Positions 29,871 through 41,737 of a DNA stretch of 64,000 bases are shown here, piece after piece. This DNA is from Eutreptiella sp. 'Long Island Sound 2002'. Lineage: Eukaryota; Euglenozoa; Euglenophyceae; Eutreptiales; Eutreptiaceae. Numbering within the stretch: the stretch's first letter is position 1; each line of letters opens with the position of its first letter. Under the pieces are notes generated by a model. That model had not been told where the DNA came from, made no database searches, and saw nothing but the letters and a program-made list of their open reading frames with translations. The stretch is from NCBI GenBank assembly GCA_964036045.1, contig OZ038395.1, positions 7,770,755 to 7,834,754 on the forward strand. Direction: 5' to 3'. The position numbers and the translations under genes are program-made.

Positions 29871-30114
29871 GCTTTATGGCCAACCCCCCCCCCCCCCCGG
29901 CCCCTTCCATGACTGGCAGTGTGTGTTGAGGAGCCACCGTGTTGCTGACTCCGGACCCCTCATCCAAAAGACTCTCGACGTCTGATCCGACCGACTCTCA
30001 TGTGCTCGCCTCAATTTAAAGTGCCTCCCCTACCCCACCTTCGTGTTGTGGGTCACCCCCCAGACTGCTGCCCCTCCCAACCGCCCATTCCAGCCTCGCT
30101 TGTTGTCCCCGCAG

Positions 30115-30408
30115 CCGCCGATGACTACTGGATGACCACCGACGGCTGCTTCACCAGCGGCAACAACCTCGCCGCCCAGTCGCGGGTGGGGCGCACGCCG
30201 CTGGCCGTCCGGTGCTGCGACGGCCAGGGCGCCTGCCACTCCAACCACAGCGGCGCGTGCTTCCCCTCCAGCGCGACCCACTTGGAGGCCGAGGAGGCCT
30301 GTGCGGCCCAGGGCATGCGGCTGTGCACCCTCACTGAGTTGGAGTCCAAGGTCTGCTGCGGGACGGGCTGCGGGTACGACGACTTCCGCGTGTGGAGCTC
30401 CACGGAAG
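30115..30408 (+). CDS. Exon 13: cysteine-rich module with RLCT motif
   Basis: Acceptor CCCCGCAG|CCGCCG, donor CGGAAG|GTGTGC, phase 1-1, 98 codons. Motifs: DDYWMTTDGCF, VRCCDGQGACHS, THLEAEEACAAQGMRLCT, and VCCGTGCGYDDFRVWSS at the end. The 'C..qGmrLCt..El' pattern followed by a W-containing strand is reminiscent of C-type-lectin-like topology, but the family is not certain. Nine Cys imply an oxidising extracellular location. Confidence 0.93.
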
Positions 30409-31104
30409 GTGTGCTGATGGCGTTCGGGCCCTGCTCCTGCTCAGTGCCCTGTGTGCGTGAGGTACTCTAAGCTTTGAGATTTGCGAGTGTGGCAAAAATT
30501 TCCCCTTCCGAAATTTTCCATGGCGAAATAACTCCAGCACGACATTATCCCCCACCACCCCATGCCGTTCTAAATGCGGTCAGTGATCCTCCAACTACAG
30601 TCGGTTACCCTCCAACCGCTGTCAGTTAGCCTCCCGCGGCTGTCGGTTACCTTGCAACCACCTTTTCGCCCTTGCACACACCCCCCCCCCCCCAACTGTC
30701 TGCTTGGGCTCCGACACGTGTTTTTTTTTTTTGAATTTCTTGGGTAAGAAATAGGAGGGGATACCCTGGGTCCCCTACTGGTTGGGCCGCAGTAGCGTAT
30801 TGGCCAAATACATTACGACACCCTCCTCCCCATAAATCCCGCCGCAAGCAAGCAAGGGGCACTGCGTAAGGAACATTCCTGGCGCGGCATGAGTGCAACT
30901 GCTGGGCATCCACCATTCAAATCCTCAAGATTTGTCCAGGATCTCCCTTCGCCTCACCAGGCTCCCCGTCGCCAGGGTTCCATTCCATTTCCACACACAA
31001 GACCATGACCACATGACCATGGACCACAGTGCCAAACCGCCCTTGCTTCCCCTCAAAAAGTCACACTGCCGGGAACCGCAGGGCACTATTGACGTATAAC
31101 GCGT

Positions 31105-31275
31105 GGTGATGTGGAACCCCCTGGTCCTGTGGTACATTTCCCACGTCAGATGGGGTGGTGAGCACCCTCCAAAACACAAGTGTCTTGGGAAAGACTTCAT
31201 GTGAAGCGTGCCGGCGTGGGAGGGACGCCGAGGGGCAGCAGCAGCCTTTGTGAGCAGAGGGACAATTGTCCTACA
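31105..31275 (+). repeat. R20 repeat copy
   Basis: CCCACGTCAGATGGGGTGGTG, AGCACCCTCC, GGCGTGGGAGGGACGC and TGTGAGCAGAGGGACAATTG, aligned with 24540-24720. Confidence 0.75.
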
Positions 31276-31754
31276 CGTTTCAACAAGACCCCCCCCCCCC
31301 TGTGAAGGAAGGCCTGGTAGAGCGCAAGGACCACAGGCGTAGCTCCCAGGTAGGCCTCGGCGAAGGAAGGCCTGGGAGAGCGTGAGGGCCTGCCACAGCT
31401 CCATCGCCCTGCATTGCCAGGGTGGCCTGCAGTGGACAGTTGAGCTTGGGCCGGTAGTGTGGGGGATGGTCCCTAAAGATGGACCGGGCACTGCCGTGCA
31501 CTCTTGTGGGGCGTGTTGGTGGGCGGGGCTGCTCACTACCGCCAGCAAGGAAGATACTCCGCCGTGGACAGAGTGCGAATAATCTGAGCGAAGATATTTC
31601 TGCAACGCACTCGCCATGAATGGCGCAGAGCGCAGAAGATGTTACTGGGTTGTGGTGAGCACCTCTCAGCCTGGGGTCTTCGTGATGACCGCATACCGGG
31701 CACTGATCAGGCTGTCAGGGGAGGAAGCCATGGGCAGAAGTTGCATTCTGGATT

Positions 31755-31895
31755 CCCCCCCAGCAGTGCGGATGCCCGCAGCAGTATGGATGCCTGCTTG
31801 TCATAGCAGAAGGTTCAAAGGTGAGTGGCCAATAGGCGCCGCGACAGGCCAACAGAGCCAACCACCAAGGCCTTGTGCCAACCCCCCCTCCCCCC
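31755..31895 (+). repeat. C-tailed retroposon R5, subfamily B, copy 2
   Basis: TGTCATAGCAGAAGGTTCAA, GGCCAATAGGCGCCGCGACA, AGAGCCAACCACCAAGGCC and TTGTGCCAACCCCCC, the same arrangement as 3870-3996. Confidence 0.8.
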
Positions 31896-32986
31896 CCTTG
31901 TGTGTGTATCCGGACGATATCCTTCGGAAACCTCAACCCAGTGTGTCTACCTGGAGGTACCCTCTCCCAGTGTGGGCCCCGCTGTCATCAGTGGCTGGCA
32001 GTTGCTACACGGTGGTCGCACGAAGGACAGCATGCCCTGGGATTGGCAGCACTCATGGTGCTGCTGTGGAGCAGCCATTTTGGGGGTGATTTTTTTCCCC
32101 AAACCCGGCAGGATCAGTGTGCTTTCATTTCAATTTTCATGTCCCGTGTCACAGTGCATGGGCCACTGGATGTCACGGAATCGGTGCTGGGACAATGTAA
32201 CGTGTGACCGATCACACTTTGCAGTGTTGATCATGCCTGATGAGAGTAAAATTACTATCAGTATGTGATGCTCAAACCCTCCAATGTCCTGCTCCGAGAA
32301 CACAAACTGTAGTATGGGAGGGGAGGCATGGGCCCGCACCGGGATCAGATGAAGTTTCATGGGAACTTGCTAATGACCGGGATACCGCTGCTGATGGGTC
32401 ACAAGCCGGTCAAATGCCCGAAGAAGTTTGCAGACAAATCAGCTTGCATCATCAAGGCAGCGATACAAACTCAGCCATCAGTGGTGCTCACGTTTACAAC
32501 CCTGCTGGTATTTGCCTTCTCAACCCCACATTGTGTGCTCACGGTCATCCCAGTACTGATAGTCTGAATATTTCAGCCGCAGATTCAAGTAAAGAAGGTA
32601 GCACGTGCGGATGTCATGGAATTGGTTGCATGGGCAGCTGGATGGCGTAAGAGCTGCTCCTGCTCATACCAGTAGTCTGCCTTTCCGAGCCTATTTTTGT
32701 GGCTGTTTTTTCTTTGTGCGGATCACCAATGGGACCGTCCCAATCTCCTCCAACCGCCCCTGCCTGCCGACCTCTTCCCCCGCCCCCACCTCCAATCCCT
32801 GTTCTCACAACCTCGTCCACCCTCCTCCCAGTTCCAGCCCCTCCCAACACTTGGCACATGACTGGTCGCATTCTTGTGCCCTCGTTGCCAACGACTGGCC
32901 CTTGCGGACACTGCGCAGACCGCATGGCCATTGTGTCTGTGGCTCTGGAGCCACAGACGTCACATTTAAAACCCCCCCCCCCCCCC

Positions 32987-33179
32987 ACGGGCAACAGCCC
33001 GTCTCCGGGACAGCCGACCCCCGGAGTAGTCAAACATGACAAGTCATCCAGGGGCTCCGTTGACACAACCAAAACACGTTCGGGCCCACAGAGGGTCAGA
33101 ATGTGCAGTGGTGAGAGGCCAATAGGCGCCGCCAAAGGCAAGCAACCTAACACCGAGGCCTTGTGCCAAACCCCCCCCC
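32987..33179 (+). mobile_element. R5 retroposon copy, 5'-truncated
   Basis: Begins after a C-run at ACGGGCAACAGCCCGTCTCC and continues to CGAGGCCTTGTGCCAAACC followed by C. Its 3' end lies ~85 bp before the exon 14 acceptor. Confidence 0.8.
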
Positions 33180-33262
33180 CACACCTCCTGCGGACAGACA
33201 CACCCTGTTCCACAATGAAAGCCAGTCCTGTTGCCACCCCTGCTGCAACCCCCGCTGCACAG

Positions 33263-33463
33263 GCACAGACTCTACCGCAACCGACGAGGGTTGCGCTCTA
33301 GAAATGGCCGACAGTGGCTTCTGCTTGACCAGCGATGGGGACCATGCCACGCTGGAGCCGTGCATGAACGTGCCGTCGCAGAAGTGGACCTTCGATGAGA
33401 ACACCAAAGCCATGATCAACGTTGGAAGCGGCGACTGCCTGGAGAGGCACATGCACGCTCCAG
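33263..33463 (+). CDS. Exon 14: ricin-type (QxW) beta-trefoil segment
   Basis: Acceptor CTGCACAG|GCACAG, donor GCTCCAG|GTCCAG, phase 1-1, 67 codons. Contains SGFCLTSDGDHATLEPC and QKWTFDENTKAMINVGSGDC, the repeated 'C-L......l..C....Q-x-W.f......i.n..sg.CL' pattern of one-and-a-half ricin B-type repeats. Such folds bind sugars. A complete trefoil needs three repeats, so this is a partial module unless other exons were missed; a related strand set occurs at the end of exon 15. Confidence 0.82.
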
Positions 33464-34822
33464 GTCCAGGGAATGTTGGTTCTCAGAGCGACACTCTGCT
33501 TGAGATTGCGACTCACCTCTCACCCCTGGGGGAGGGGAGGGGCGCTGGCAGTGATGCATTGGAGGAGGGGGGGGTAGCCCCCCCCCCCCCCCATGGAACA
33601 CAATATATAGAGCCACGGCCCAAACCCAGACCAGGAAGCAGGCGATAAAGCCCTGAACCCGCAGCCAGCTGGCAACCACTGACCCTAACCAGGGAGGTAA
33701 GGGACCAGCACAATGGAGCGAACATGCAGCCCGGCACATACACTGGAACTGGAGAGGCGATGAAGGCCGTGGGGCAGGCGCGGCTGGAGCTAAATGGCGT
33801 GTCCACACCTGACCATTCGTCCCCCCCCCCCCCCTCCAGGGCCCCCAGCCCAGCTGCTCTCTTCCTGACCGAAACTGTGAGCTTCCATGGCCTTTCTACC
33901 TTACAGTAGCCCCCCTCAACGGCTTTGGCAACTGATCAAAGCGGCCTGGCTGGAATCTCCTCTGAGGCTCCTCCCGGTTTGATGCACCCCCAGGTGCTGG
34001 TACCTGTCCGTGGACGCGACCCCATTCAGGGCTCGAAAGTCCGTGCCATTACGGAGGATTATCAGCGACCCTTGTTCCCCAAAATGGGTAGTTTTGAGCA
34101 TAGCATGCCCCATACACTTCTTTTTTTGAGGTGCAATGAACTTTTTGTCTGATGGAAATGGATTTTGACAATTTCACGGCTGTCTGTAGCTTTTGACGTT
34201 GTGTTCTCCGAAAAAAGGAAACGAGCATTGGATTTTGGATCCCCTATTCTAACTCCCTGAAACAAAGGGGTGGGGGTAGGCATGCATCAGAAGAGAGAAT
34301 GGGCCATGATCTCATTACAATCTCTTCTCAAACTCAAGGTTCATAACAGAGCTACCCCTCCTGTGGTCTGTGAAGAGAAATTCTATTGCCTTCGGCAAGG
34401 CACCTTGAAGAGGGACGAATTATTGTTGGTTTATTGTCTCCATCAAAGTACCCCCCGCCGAATCAGAGAACAGGAAATGGCTCTGTGACCCGTGCCATAT
34501 CAAGGACAGTAGAAGCGGCTGCATAGGCCCTGCTGCACCGAGGGAAAGGAAACGGTTGTGTAAATTCTACTGCCTTGGGGAACCCCTGGGTCTGAGTGTG
34601 AGTTTTGCGACCCGACGCAGCACGCGAAGGGAAGAACGGGTGACTGTTCAGGGCCCCGTAAAGAAACAACAACCCGATGGAATGTCACACGGGGGGGCTG
34701 ACCTCCCCCCTTTCAAGCGCAGGCCTGCACCGAGTGGATGATGAGCACAGGGGCTTTGTTACCGCTGGACGCCCTCCGGCCGGAGCCCAGCTGCGCACCC
34801 TCTGCCCTGCCGTCTCCTCCAG
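33464..34822 (+). other. Intron 14
   Basis: GC-rich to ~33900, then AT-richer unique sequence 34040-34560 with nothing recognised, then a LINE-A 3' fragment (34605-34700) shortly before exon 15. Confidence 0.55.
34605..34700 (+). mobile_element. LINE-A, 5'-truncated copy (~95 bp)
   Basis: GACCCGACGCAGCACGCGAAG, GGGTGACTGTTCAGGGCCCC and GTAAAGAAACAACAACCCGA end at TGTCACACGGGGGG, corresponding to 11707-11795 of the long copy. Confidence 0.88.
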
Positions 34823-35213
34823 CGCTGTACTGGGGGCCCGCGGAGTTCGGCTTCTGCGTCGACAAGAACGGCGTGGACGTCAACACCAACGTGCACCAGG
34901 GCCCCACCTCCGCCGAGGCCTCCAACGACGCCTGCATCGCCTGGTGCCAGACCCAGGCGGACGCGACAGGCTGCGAGCGGATCTGGGGCGAGGCGAGCGC
35001 GGGCTGCTACGTGCACAAGGGCCCCGTCGCCAAGGGCAACGGCCGGGCAAACCACGTGTGCTGGATCACCGCCGGGAACAGCAGCACCTCCGCCGAGACG
35101 TGCCACGCCGGCTCCGCCCAGCAGTTCACATGGTCCAGCACCAACCTGTTGGCCAACGATGGGTCCTGCCTCAAGGCTGCTGACACGGCGGCGGGCGTCC
35201 CAGTGCAAGCCGG
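34823..35213 (+). CDS. Exon 15: PAN/apple-like module plus QxW-like tail
   Basis: Acceptor CTCCTCCAG|CGCTGT (phase 1), donor AAGCCGG|GTCTCC (phase 2, the only phase-2 intron in the window). Residues ~1-80 have [35 protein letters not shown] and HVCW, the Cys spacing of PAN/apple-like domains. Residues ~85-130 ([22 protein letters not shown]) resemble a ricin-type repeat, linking it to exon 14. Extracellular protein or sugar binding is inferred. Confidence 0.87.
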
Positions 35214-35238
35214 GTCTCCCTCCCTCCCTCCCTCCCTC

Positions 35239-35355
<117 letters not shown>

Positions 35356-35513
35356 CCCCCCCCCCTCCACGTCTGTCAGTCCTCTTTATTACCGCACGGT
35401 GGGTGGGTTTCAGGACTGTATCGCCTGCCACTTGATTGCATGCCGTGACAGAATCAGCCCTCTGACAAGTTTGCCTTCTCTGAGACTGGTATCATCCATA
35501 CTGGGTGTTTCCT

Positions 35514-35516
<3 letters not shown>

Positions 35517-35577
<61 letters not shown>
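35517..35577 (+). repeat. (CA)n microsatellite
   Basis: About 30 CA units in intron 15. The remainder of the intron (35578-35999) shows no recognised element. Confidence 0.99.
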
Positions 35578-35579
<2 letters not shown>

Positions 35580-35999
35580 ATGATGAGCCCCTGGCGGGGT
35601 GCTGCCCAGGAGATACCTGAATTCACAGGCCTGGAGGTTCTGACCGCAGGGAGGGGGGCGCGTGTGGTTTGGAAGCAGCCCCAACAGTAAGCAGCATGCC
35701 GCAGCAAAAAGCAGCATGGATGAATTTTGTGGCACAAAATCAGGAGAACGTGGGCAAACTGTATTGCATGCTTTGTGTGTCAACAAGACAGATGGCTTGC
35801 AGGAATGTGAAGGGGAGTAAGCGCACATGCTCATGATCCAAGCGATTTCTGTGCCTGTGCATGTTCTGTGGGTTCCAGGATTCTGAGGTGTCACCAGGAA
35901 AACAGAAATTTGCAACTGGAATTTGTCGGGTAATGTGCAGGTGACCTGCAGTTGGTTGGTGCTCGGCCTCGGCCACGCTGCACATCTCCCATTGCACAG

Positions 36000-36261
36000 G
36001 GTGTGCGGAAGCCATCACGAGGACTGGTACATGGAGTGCGACCCCGTCCCGGTCGGCCCGGGCGTGCTGGCCCACTTCTGCAACTTCAAGATGGTGCGGA
36101 ACTCAAAGCACTTCTGCTGGGATCTGTGGGAGACCTCCGGCGGCGACCAAACGTGGACCCACAAGTCCTCCAGGGGCACGTCATCCACCGGCACGGGCCC
36201 CAGCGCGGGCCCGGACGGTGGCGCTTACGTGTATACCGAAGCCAGCAACAACTACAACAAG
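36000..36261 (+). CDS. Exon 16: MAM domain, N-terminal half
   Basis: Acceptor TTGCACAG|GGTGTG; one leftover base completes the Gly codon split by the phase-2 intron 15. Donor AACAAG|GTCGAC, phase 0. VCGSHHEDWYMECDP leads into CNFKMVRN, FCWDLWETSGGDQTW, the GTGPSAGPDGG loop and YVYTEASNNYNK, matching the MAM N-terminal half in exons 8 and 25. Completed by exon 17. Confidence 0.9.
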
Positions 36262-37635
36262 GTCGACTGTCTAGGGCTGCCACAGGAGCGGTGCCCAGAG
36301 GTTTTAAGAGGGGTGCCCCCCTCCTCCTTTCTGAGGAACTGCTGGCGATCAGCCCCAGTCGGATGTGCATCATTGCCTGCAAGGATACAATGGGAGATTT
36401 GAACCGTGTGGACACATGTGGTGCCAGGATCCTGGTTGTGGGGCTGGGGGACCACCATCACTTGCCAATGCACCAACTGGTCCCAATGGGTTCTGGGTTC
36501 TGGGTGCTGGCCAACCGCCGACGATTGACCGCCAGAGGGTTAGGGTGGGCCGCGGTGTTCCATTCACATTGAAGTGGTATTTTGGATGTATTGGGGTTGT
36601 CTTCATGTTTTCTGAAATGAAAGATATTTGGTCAACCACCGTCCAACACCGTCGTCGATGGTTGTCTCAGGGTGTTGCATCACAAAATGGCAGTTTGATG
36701 TGCGCCCCGCTGCTTTGCACTGTGATTTCTCTTTCGGTCCTTTGGACCCACTCAAACGGAGCGGTCGTGATTTGGGGCTGCAAAGAAATGGGACGCGCTC
36801 TGTTCTTTTTGGGGTTGGCGGGGATTGGGAATGTCCTTGCAGTGCCTGTGAAGTCCCGCCCCCCCCCCCCGCCTTCAGCAACACCAACGGCAGAATGCCT
36901 GGAAATGCAGCGCACCCCCATGCGAAGTGTTTCTGATTCGGGCAACCCCTGGCCATTGGTCACAGTTCCCACATCATTTGCGGTGGAGAGCACCCTCCGA
37001 ATTTCGCGGTCATGCCACATGCCACTCTTGACCCAAAAAAACTGCACTTGACCTGCCCCACTCCCGATGGACACCAACGCCGGTTGTACTCCACGGGACT
37101 CAACCAGGCTTCACAGTGACCCCCCTCCCCCCTCTTCCCCCAACACACATCGGTGTGTCGTACTGTCTGGGTATGGGAGCGCTAATCCTGCGGCGTCTGC
37201 GGCGTGCAAAGGGGATAGTGATCATGGAACGGGGGAAATTGTACCCTTTGTGAACCGCACTTTTGAATGGGGAGTGGTCATCGCAACATTTTTTGTCCGT
37301 TTTGAGTATTGTGCTGCGCCGTTGTGCCCGTTTGACATTCCTTCACCCAAAATTGAGGAAAATCAATGCGGTGCGCACTTACTCCACAGCTCATCGCCCC
37401 TCCCCTGCGGCCCCTGCGGCGCGCAGCATTCCCAATCGGTGGGGGTTTGGCGGGAGGGCAGGCCCGCCTGTCCCGATGGGAATGGTCTGTGTTTCTCTTC
37501 CGAGGCTCCACCAGGTCTGATTTGGAGAATCAAAACGAAGATGCACTCAATTTAGACCGCGGCGTGTCCATGTCTGTCAGTCTGTGTTTCGGGCGCGATG
37601 AATCACACGCCCCCGATTTGCATGCAACACCGCAG
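36262..37635 (+). other. Intron 16
   Basis: Mostly unique, moderately AT-rich sequence. A decayed R20 piece lies at 36930-37035 (CATTTGCGGTGGAGAGCACC). No gene recognised. Confidence 0.5.
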
Positions 37636-37933
37636 GTCATGTACCTCACCTCCAAGAGCGGGGCCTGGATCGGCGTCAGCTTCAAGTACCACATGTACGG
37701 GGCGGATATTGGGTCCCTGGCTGTGGAAATGCAGCTCACCGCTGACGGCGCGTGGCGTGAGGTGTGGCGCCGTGACGGGGAGCAGCAGACCGCCAACGCC
37801 GACCCGTGGCTCGAAGCCGCCATGGCGTTCCCGATGGCGGTGCACGCGGTGCGGTTCACTGGCACTACGGGCGACACCGTCAAGAGCGATATTGCAGTGG
37901 CGGATGTGGCGCTGAAGGTGGAGACCGTGCCAG
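37636..37933 (+). CDS. Exon 17: MAM domain, C-terminal half
   Basis: Acceptor CACCGCAG|GTCATG (phase 0), donor GTGCCAG|GTCTGT (phase 1). YLTSKSGAWIGVSF, KYHMYGADIGSLAVEM, WREVWRRDGEQQ, HAVRFTGTTGDTVKSDIA and VADVAL cover the conserved MAM core and last strand. Nearly the same layout as exon 26. Confidence 0.95.
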
Positions 37934-38581
37934 GTCTGTCGCTGGGGGCGTGGGGGTGTGGGGTTGTGGGTGTGGAAGAGGGGCGTGGGTGTTGGGGGGG
38001 GGGGTGAGATGTCACACAGGGGGATCAGACACGTGCGACGTGGGCCTCCGTTCACACGGAGGGACAAAAAGCGCTGCTGTATCAATAGCAGCCCATGAAC
38101 TACCGCCAAGGTAGCAGCGGGACTACACATGGCCGCGGCGCCCGGCGTGGTCCCAGCGACTATGGAGGACGGTCCATGCAAAAAGCGGTACCCCAGTACG
38201 ACCAGTGGGAACGAGCTCCCGGGCCTGGCCGTCTCCGCGTTGGCTGCCCCGCTCTGGTCTCTGTGTTCCTCTGCCTTGCTGCGCTGCGCTGCCAGGCCCG
38301 GTTGAACACAGGCACTCGCGCAAAAGCCCGCAGCGGTATTGGGGATGGTTCCTGCCCTTGGCCGGCCGGAAGCCAGGCACCGCTGTGATCGGTTGAGTCG
38401 ACCTGCCGGGGTCCTCCTGATAGGGCTTAGCAGACGCTGGTCGTGAGTGCCAGATTTCGCATGAGCAAACCGGCGGGGGTTATTGCCGCGACCGCCACTG
38501 GGGGCCTGCAGCGCGGGTGCCACACCACCAGTCGGGGGGCTGAGCGAAGGTTAATGCCGTATGGATCCTTAATGTCTTGAT

Positions 38582-38635
38582 AAACGGGTGACTGTCCAGG
38601 GCCCCGTAAAAAACCCACAGATGTCACACAGGGGG
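38582..38635 (+). mobile_element. LINE-A, 5'-truncated copy (~55 bp)
   Basis: ACGGGTGACTGTCCAGGGCC, CCGTAAAAAACCCACAG and ATGTCACACAGGGGG correspond to 11737-11795 with a small deletion. Confidence 0.8.
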
Positions 38636-39167
38636 CTGGGGCATGGCTTAGGTTTGTGTGTGCGCACGTGCGTGTTGGTGTAGGGGTGCAGTTCTAAGAT
38701 GTTGTCTGAGATGGGTCGCAGCCACGGGGGGCGTTGAGGTGGGACCTGACCGCCATTGCCCCCTCCAGACCACCGAGACTCACGTCTGTAGGGAGCAGCA
38801 GGCTTTTTGCCCGTGGCAACAGGGGCCGGTCCATGGGCCGGCAGCAACAACACGGCACGTTGCGTGCTTTGGGAGGCTCATGTTCACGTCTGGCCATCCT
38901 GCCCCTGCCGCCTGTTCAGTAGTCCAGGCATGCTGGTCGTCGTACATGACCCGGGCACTGAGGCTGTGCCGCTGCTACTCAGAGGGTGCGCAACAACGCC
39001 CTTGTCGGAACAAAAGGCGTCGTTTCCGCTGTTTCCACCGCTTTTACCGTTGTTCTTGCCTTCGGTGGCTGCCATCCAGTGGCTCTTGATGGGTGGCTGT
39101 GTTTGGGGGAGGTCAAGGCCTTGTGCACGAGACTTGTGACGGGCTTCCATGAGTGTCCTGGGGCCAG

Positions 39168-39400
39168 TGATGTATTAGAATGGCCGTTCACCGTAGGAGG
39201 AGGGGGGTAACCCCCCTCCCCCTCCCCACCCCTTCCAATGTTTGAGGCTGACAGCCAAAAATTTGCTTTGGCACCTTCGGTGCCAAGAGGATTCAAACCA
39301 AAAAAATTTGTCCCCGCCCTTTGGCGCGGACCATAGCCGGACCCTGGGAGGAGGGGGGTCCCACCCGAACTCCCCCCCCCCCCCCTGCCTGGGGCCCTGC
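39168..39400 (+). mobile_element. MITE4 copy B
   Basis: Left end CCAGTGATGTATTAGAATGG. The interior CCTTCCAATGTTTGAGGCTG, TTTGCTTTGGCACCTTCGG and GACCATAGCCGGACCCTGGG matches 14830-15060. Its right terminal repeat is lost in a C-run, so the right boundary is approximate. Confidence 0.75.
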
Positions 39401-39469
39401 TGTGCCGCCGAATGCCGACCTCGCGCCCGCGCCCGTCCCGCTGTGACCGCCCCCTCCACCTTCGCCCAG

Positions 39470-39796
39470 GGCTGACATGCACCGTGGACACGTATTTGGT
39501 GGTGGACCGCTCCGGGTCCATCGGCAGCACGAACTGGCAGGAGATGGTCCGGTACATGAAGAGCCGCGTGGAGGGCACCGTGTTCAACGGGCCCCAGGGC
39601 CATCGCGTGGGGATCGTGGGCTACTCCTCCTCGGCCTCGCTGCTGTGCCCCCTGGACTACAGCAAGGACAACCTCCTGCGGTGCATCGACAGCATCGTGT
39701 ACACGGGGGGCGGCACATACACCGATCGGGGCATTGACGAGGCCGGCCTCCACTTGGACGAGGAGTCCAGTCCCGACCGCATCCGGTCCATCGAGG
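39470..39796 (+). CDS. Exon 18: von Willebrand A domain, N-terminal part
   Basis: Acceptor CGCCCAG|GGCTGA, donor ATCGAGG|GTGTGT, phase 1-1. TYLVVDRSGSIG supplies the MIDAS D-x-S-x-S; VGIVGYSSSASLLCPL and TGGGTYTDRGIDEA supply the following strand and the MIDAS Thr loop. vWA domains bind ligands through a metal ion. The remainder, including the last MIDAS Asp, is in exon 19 across a 4.8-kb intron. Confidence 0.96.
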
Positions 39797-40412
39797 GTGT
39801 GTGTCTGGCCTGGCGTTCCCTGATGGCGCCGTTTCTGTTGCGGAAGGTCCGGGACTGCCGACCCCCGGCGGCGACCGGCCATTTTCCGGCGGCTCGACCC
39901 CAACCGCCGGGGTAGCAGTAGGTGCTCACCCGATGACCAGGTGACGGCCGTCGGCGTTGTCTCAGGGTATTCCATCATAAAGTGGCACCTGTTGTGCCCG
40001 CTGCTGGGCACTGCATCTATCAAAAAGGAGGCGGGGGGGATGCCCTCCCCCCCCCTCCCCAAAGGAGAAGAGTGTGACGCACGCCAGTGCCGGTGTGGCC
40101 ACGGGGCTAAAGCAGCAGTGAGCGGAGGGATAACTGTCCCACTCTCCCCCATTGAAAACACTCTCCCCCAGTGGCTTGGGACAAGCAATGGCACAACTGA
40201 TTTCTAACAACCCAAACCAGTGCGCACCCCCAGAAGTCCCAAGCGGTACACTTACTCAGGGCTTGACTGAATAAACCAGACAGGGATTTGGCGGACGTAC
40301 CGGCTCGGTGGACAAGCGGCCGGCCAGCTGGCCGACTGTCCGGTTCATTCCAGTAACTCCCCCGACCAATAACCCCCGTCCCCCGCATACAAACAACACC
40401 TCTTATGTACAG

Positions 40413-41557
40413 GGTCACCGAGCTGGTGGAACCAGTCTTGGTTTTATAACCCTTTTTAGTGTCTAGGGTGGACCTACCAGGTTTAGCAGCAGCAAGCAAG
40501 CAGCAAGCAAGCAGCAAGCAAGCAGCAAGCAAGCAGCACGCGCGAAATGGGGAAAATCAGAACTCCGTCGTGGTGCTTCAGATTCGGCTAAAATTTTGGT
40601 GGATGATACCTATGGGTGTGAAGTACAATCACACAAAGTTTGAGCAAGAAACTCAACGGTGGCGGCCGGGAACGGGATTCGCAAGTGGCAGACCTCAGTT
40701 TCAAAAACTGCAGTTTAGGGCCAAAAACAGCCATTTTTGGGCCAAAAAAGCCCTGGAACACATTCAAAACGGCCAAATGAAGGCAAACGGTGGGTACACT
40801 CCACGTGCGGCTTGACTTCCCCGTGTCAACGAGCTCTTTGCGGCCCTCTAACTCCATGATATGTCCCGGAAACGGCCCAAAAAGGCCCCCAAAAGCTCCA
40901 AATGCCGACAGCCGCAAACCAAGAATAGGCCATATCTTTGGCTAGATGGCTCAAAATGCGATTCCGAGGGCACCAACTCCACCCGCAACCCCCACTTTTT
41001 GTGGTTTCCACCCCTCAAAATTGCCCAAACGGACGCCTAGACCCCAATACCTAGGCCCACTAGGCTGCGGCAGGCTGCAAGCTCAAGCCCAAACAGGTGG
41101 GTGCCCAAATGGGTCAACAGGGTCCAGTAGGGGCAAAAAGATGATTTTTCTCAAAAATGATCCTCGACCATGTGCGAACCTTAAATAAAGGTTTTTGGAC
41201 CATTTTGAGCTGGTGGTGGCCCATTTTGGTCCTCCGAAAATCCCAAAATGCCTTGAAAATGGGGTGTTTTGGGACCAAAAATGGGTCAAAAACGCATTTT
41301 TCCAAACCTCATCCTAGACCATTTGGGGTGCACCAACGGGTGAAATGAGCCCATTTTGAGCCCATTTTGGGGCATTTTGACCCCTCAGAAGTCCAAAAAG
41401 CCTTGAAAGTGGGTCTCATGGTGATGGGGTTCACTTGCAATTTCACTTTGTCAAGAGCCATCAATGTGTGAATCATTCTTGATGTCCCTCACCAGTCATA
41501 GCTGATGTTCCCTACCCCACCAGCCCGGTCCCAATATTCAGTCTTGATTAGGGTTAG
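40413..41557 (+). repeat. 1.3-kb tandem duplication, unit 1
   Basis: Runs from GGGTCACCGAGCTGGTGGAA to CAGTCTTGATTAGGGTTAGG. Contains a CAGCAAG run, TTTTGGTGGATGATACCTAT and repeated CATTTTGG/CCAAAATG words. It is followed by ~180 bp unique to this unit before unit 2. Both units keep a similar ~90-residue open frame (QNSVVVLQIRLKFWWMIPMG), which may or may not be meaningful. Confidence 0.93.
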
Positions 41558-41737
41558 GGAAGCAGCAAGGGGTGGTTTGGCGGTCCACACACAAGGCGGT
41601 GCACACACAAGGCAGTCTATGGCCACCGCAGGAGTCTTGTTATTCCAGGGGGGTGCGGGGGCTGGCCCCCGCGTCGAGCGAAGCGAGCCGTCTGTCAAGC
41701 AAAGCGAGCTGAAGCAAGGATTTCTGGCTAGGGTTAG

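Larger units (their letters stand above)
28928..30114 (+). other. Intron 12, distal part
   Basis: Contains a MITE2-like TAACAGTGACCGCCGCCAAC fragment (29038-29100), a tRNA-like SINE, an R21 copy and C-runs (29701-29713, 29886-29898). The stretch 29300-29660 shows nothing recognisable. Confidence 0.55.
30409..33262 (+). other. Intron 13
   Basis: CGGTTACCCTCCAACCGCTG motifs at 30590-30660, R20 (31105-31275), two direct GAAGGAAGGCCTGG repeats (31304, 31361), R5 subfamily B (31755-31895) and a relatively AT-rich, unique stretch 31900-32700 with no gene recognised. A 5'-truncated R5 occupies 32987-33179. Confidence 0.6.
37934..39469 (+). other. Intron 17
   Basis: A LINE-A stub ATGTCACACAGGGGG (38010-38026), unexplained GC-rich sequence 38030-38560, a LINE-A 3' fragment (38582-38635), unique sequence 38640-39160, then MITE4 (39168-39400) up to the exon 18 acceptor. 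Confidence 0.6.

Noticed and set aside
38030-38560. Possible exon or structural RNA in intron 17
   Set aside because: Compositionally unlike the C-rich intron, but no open frame with a recognisable motif, no splice pair with matching phase, and no convincing RNA fold could be argued by eye.
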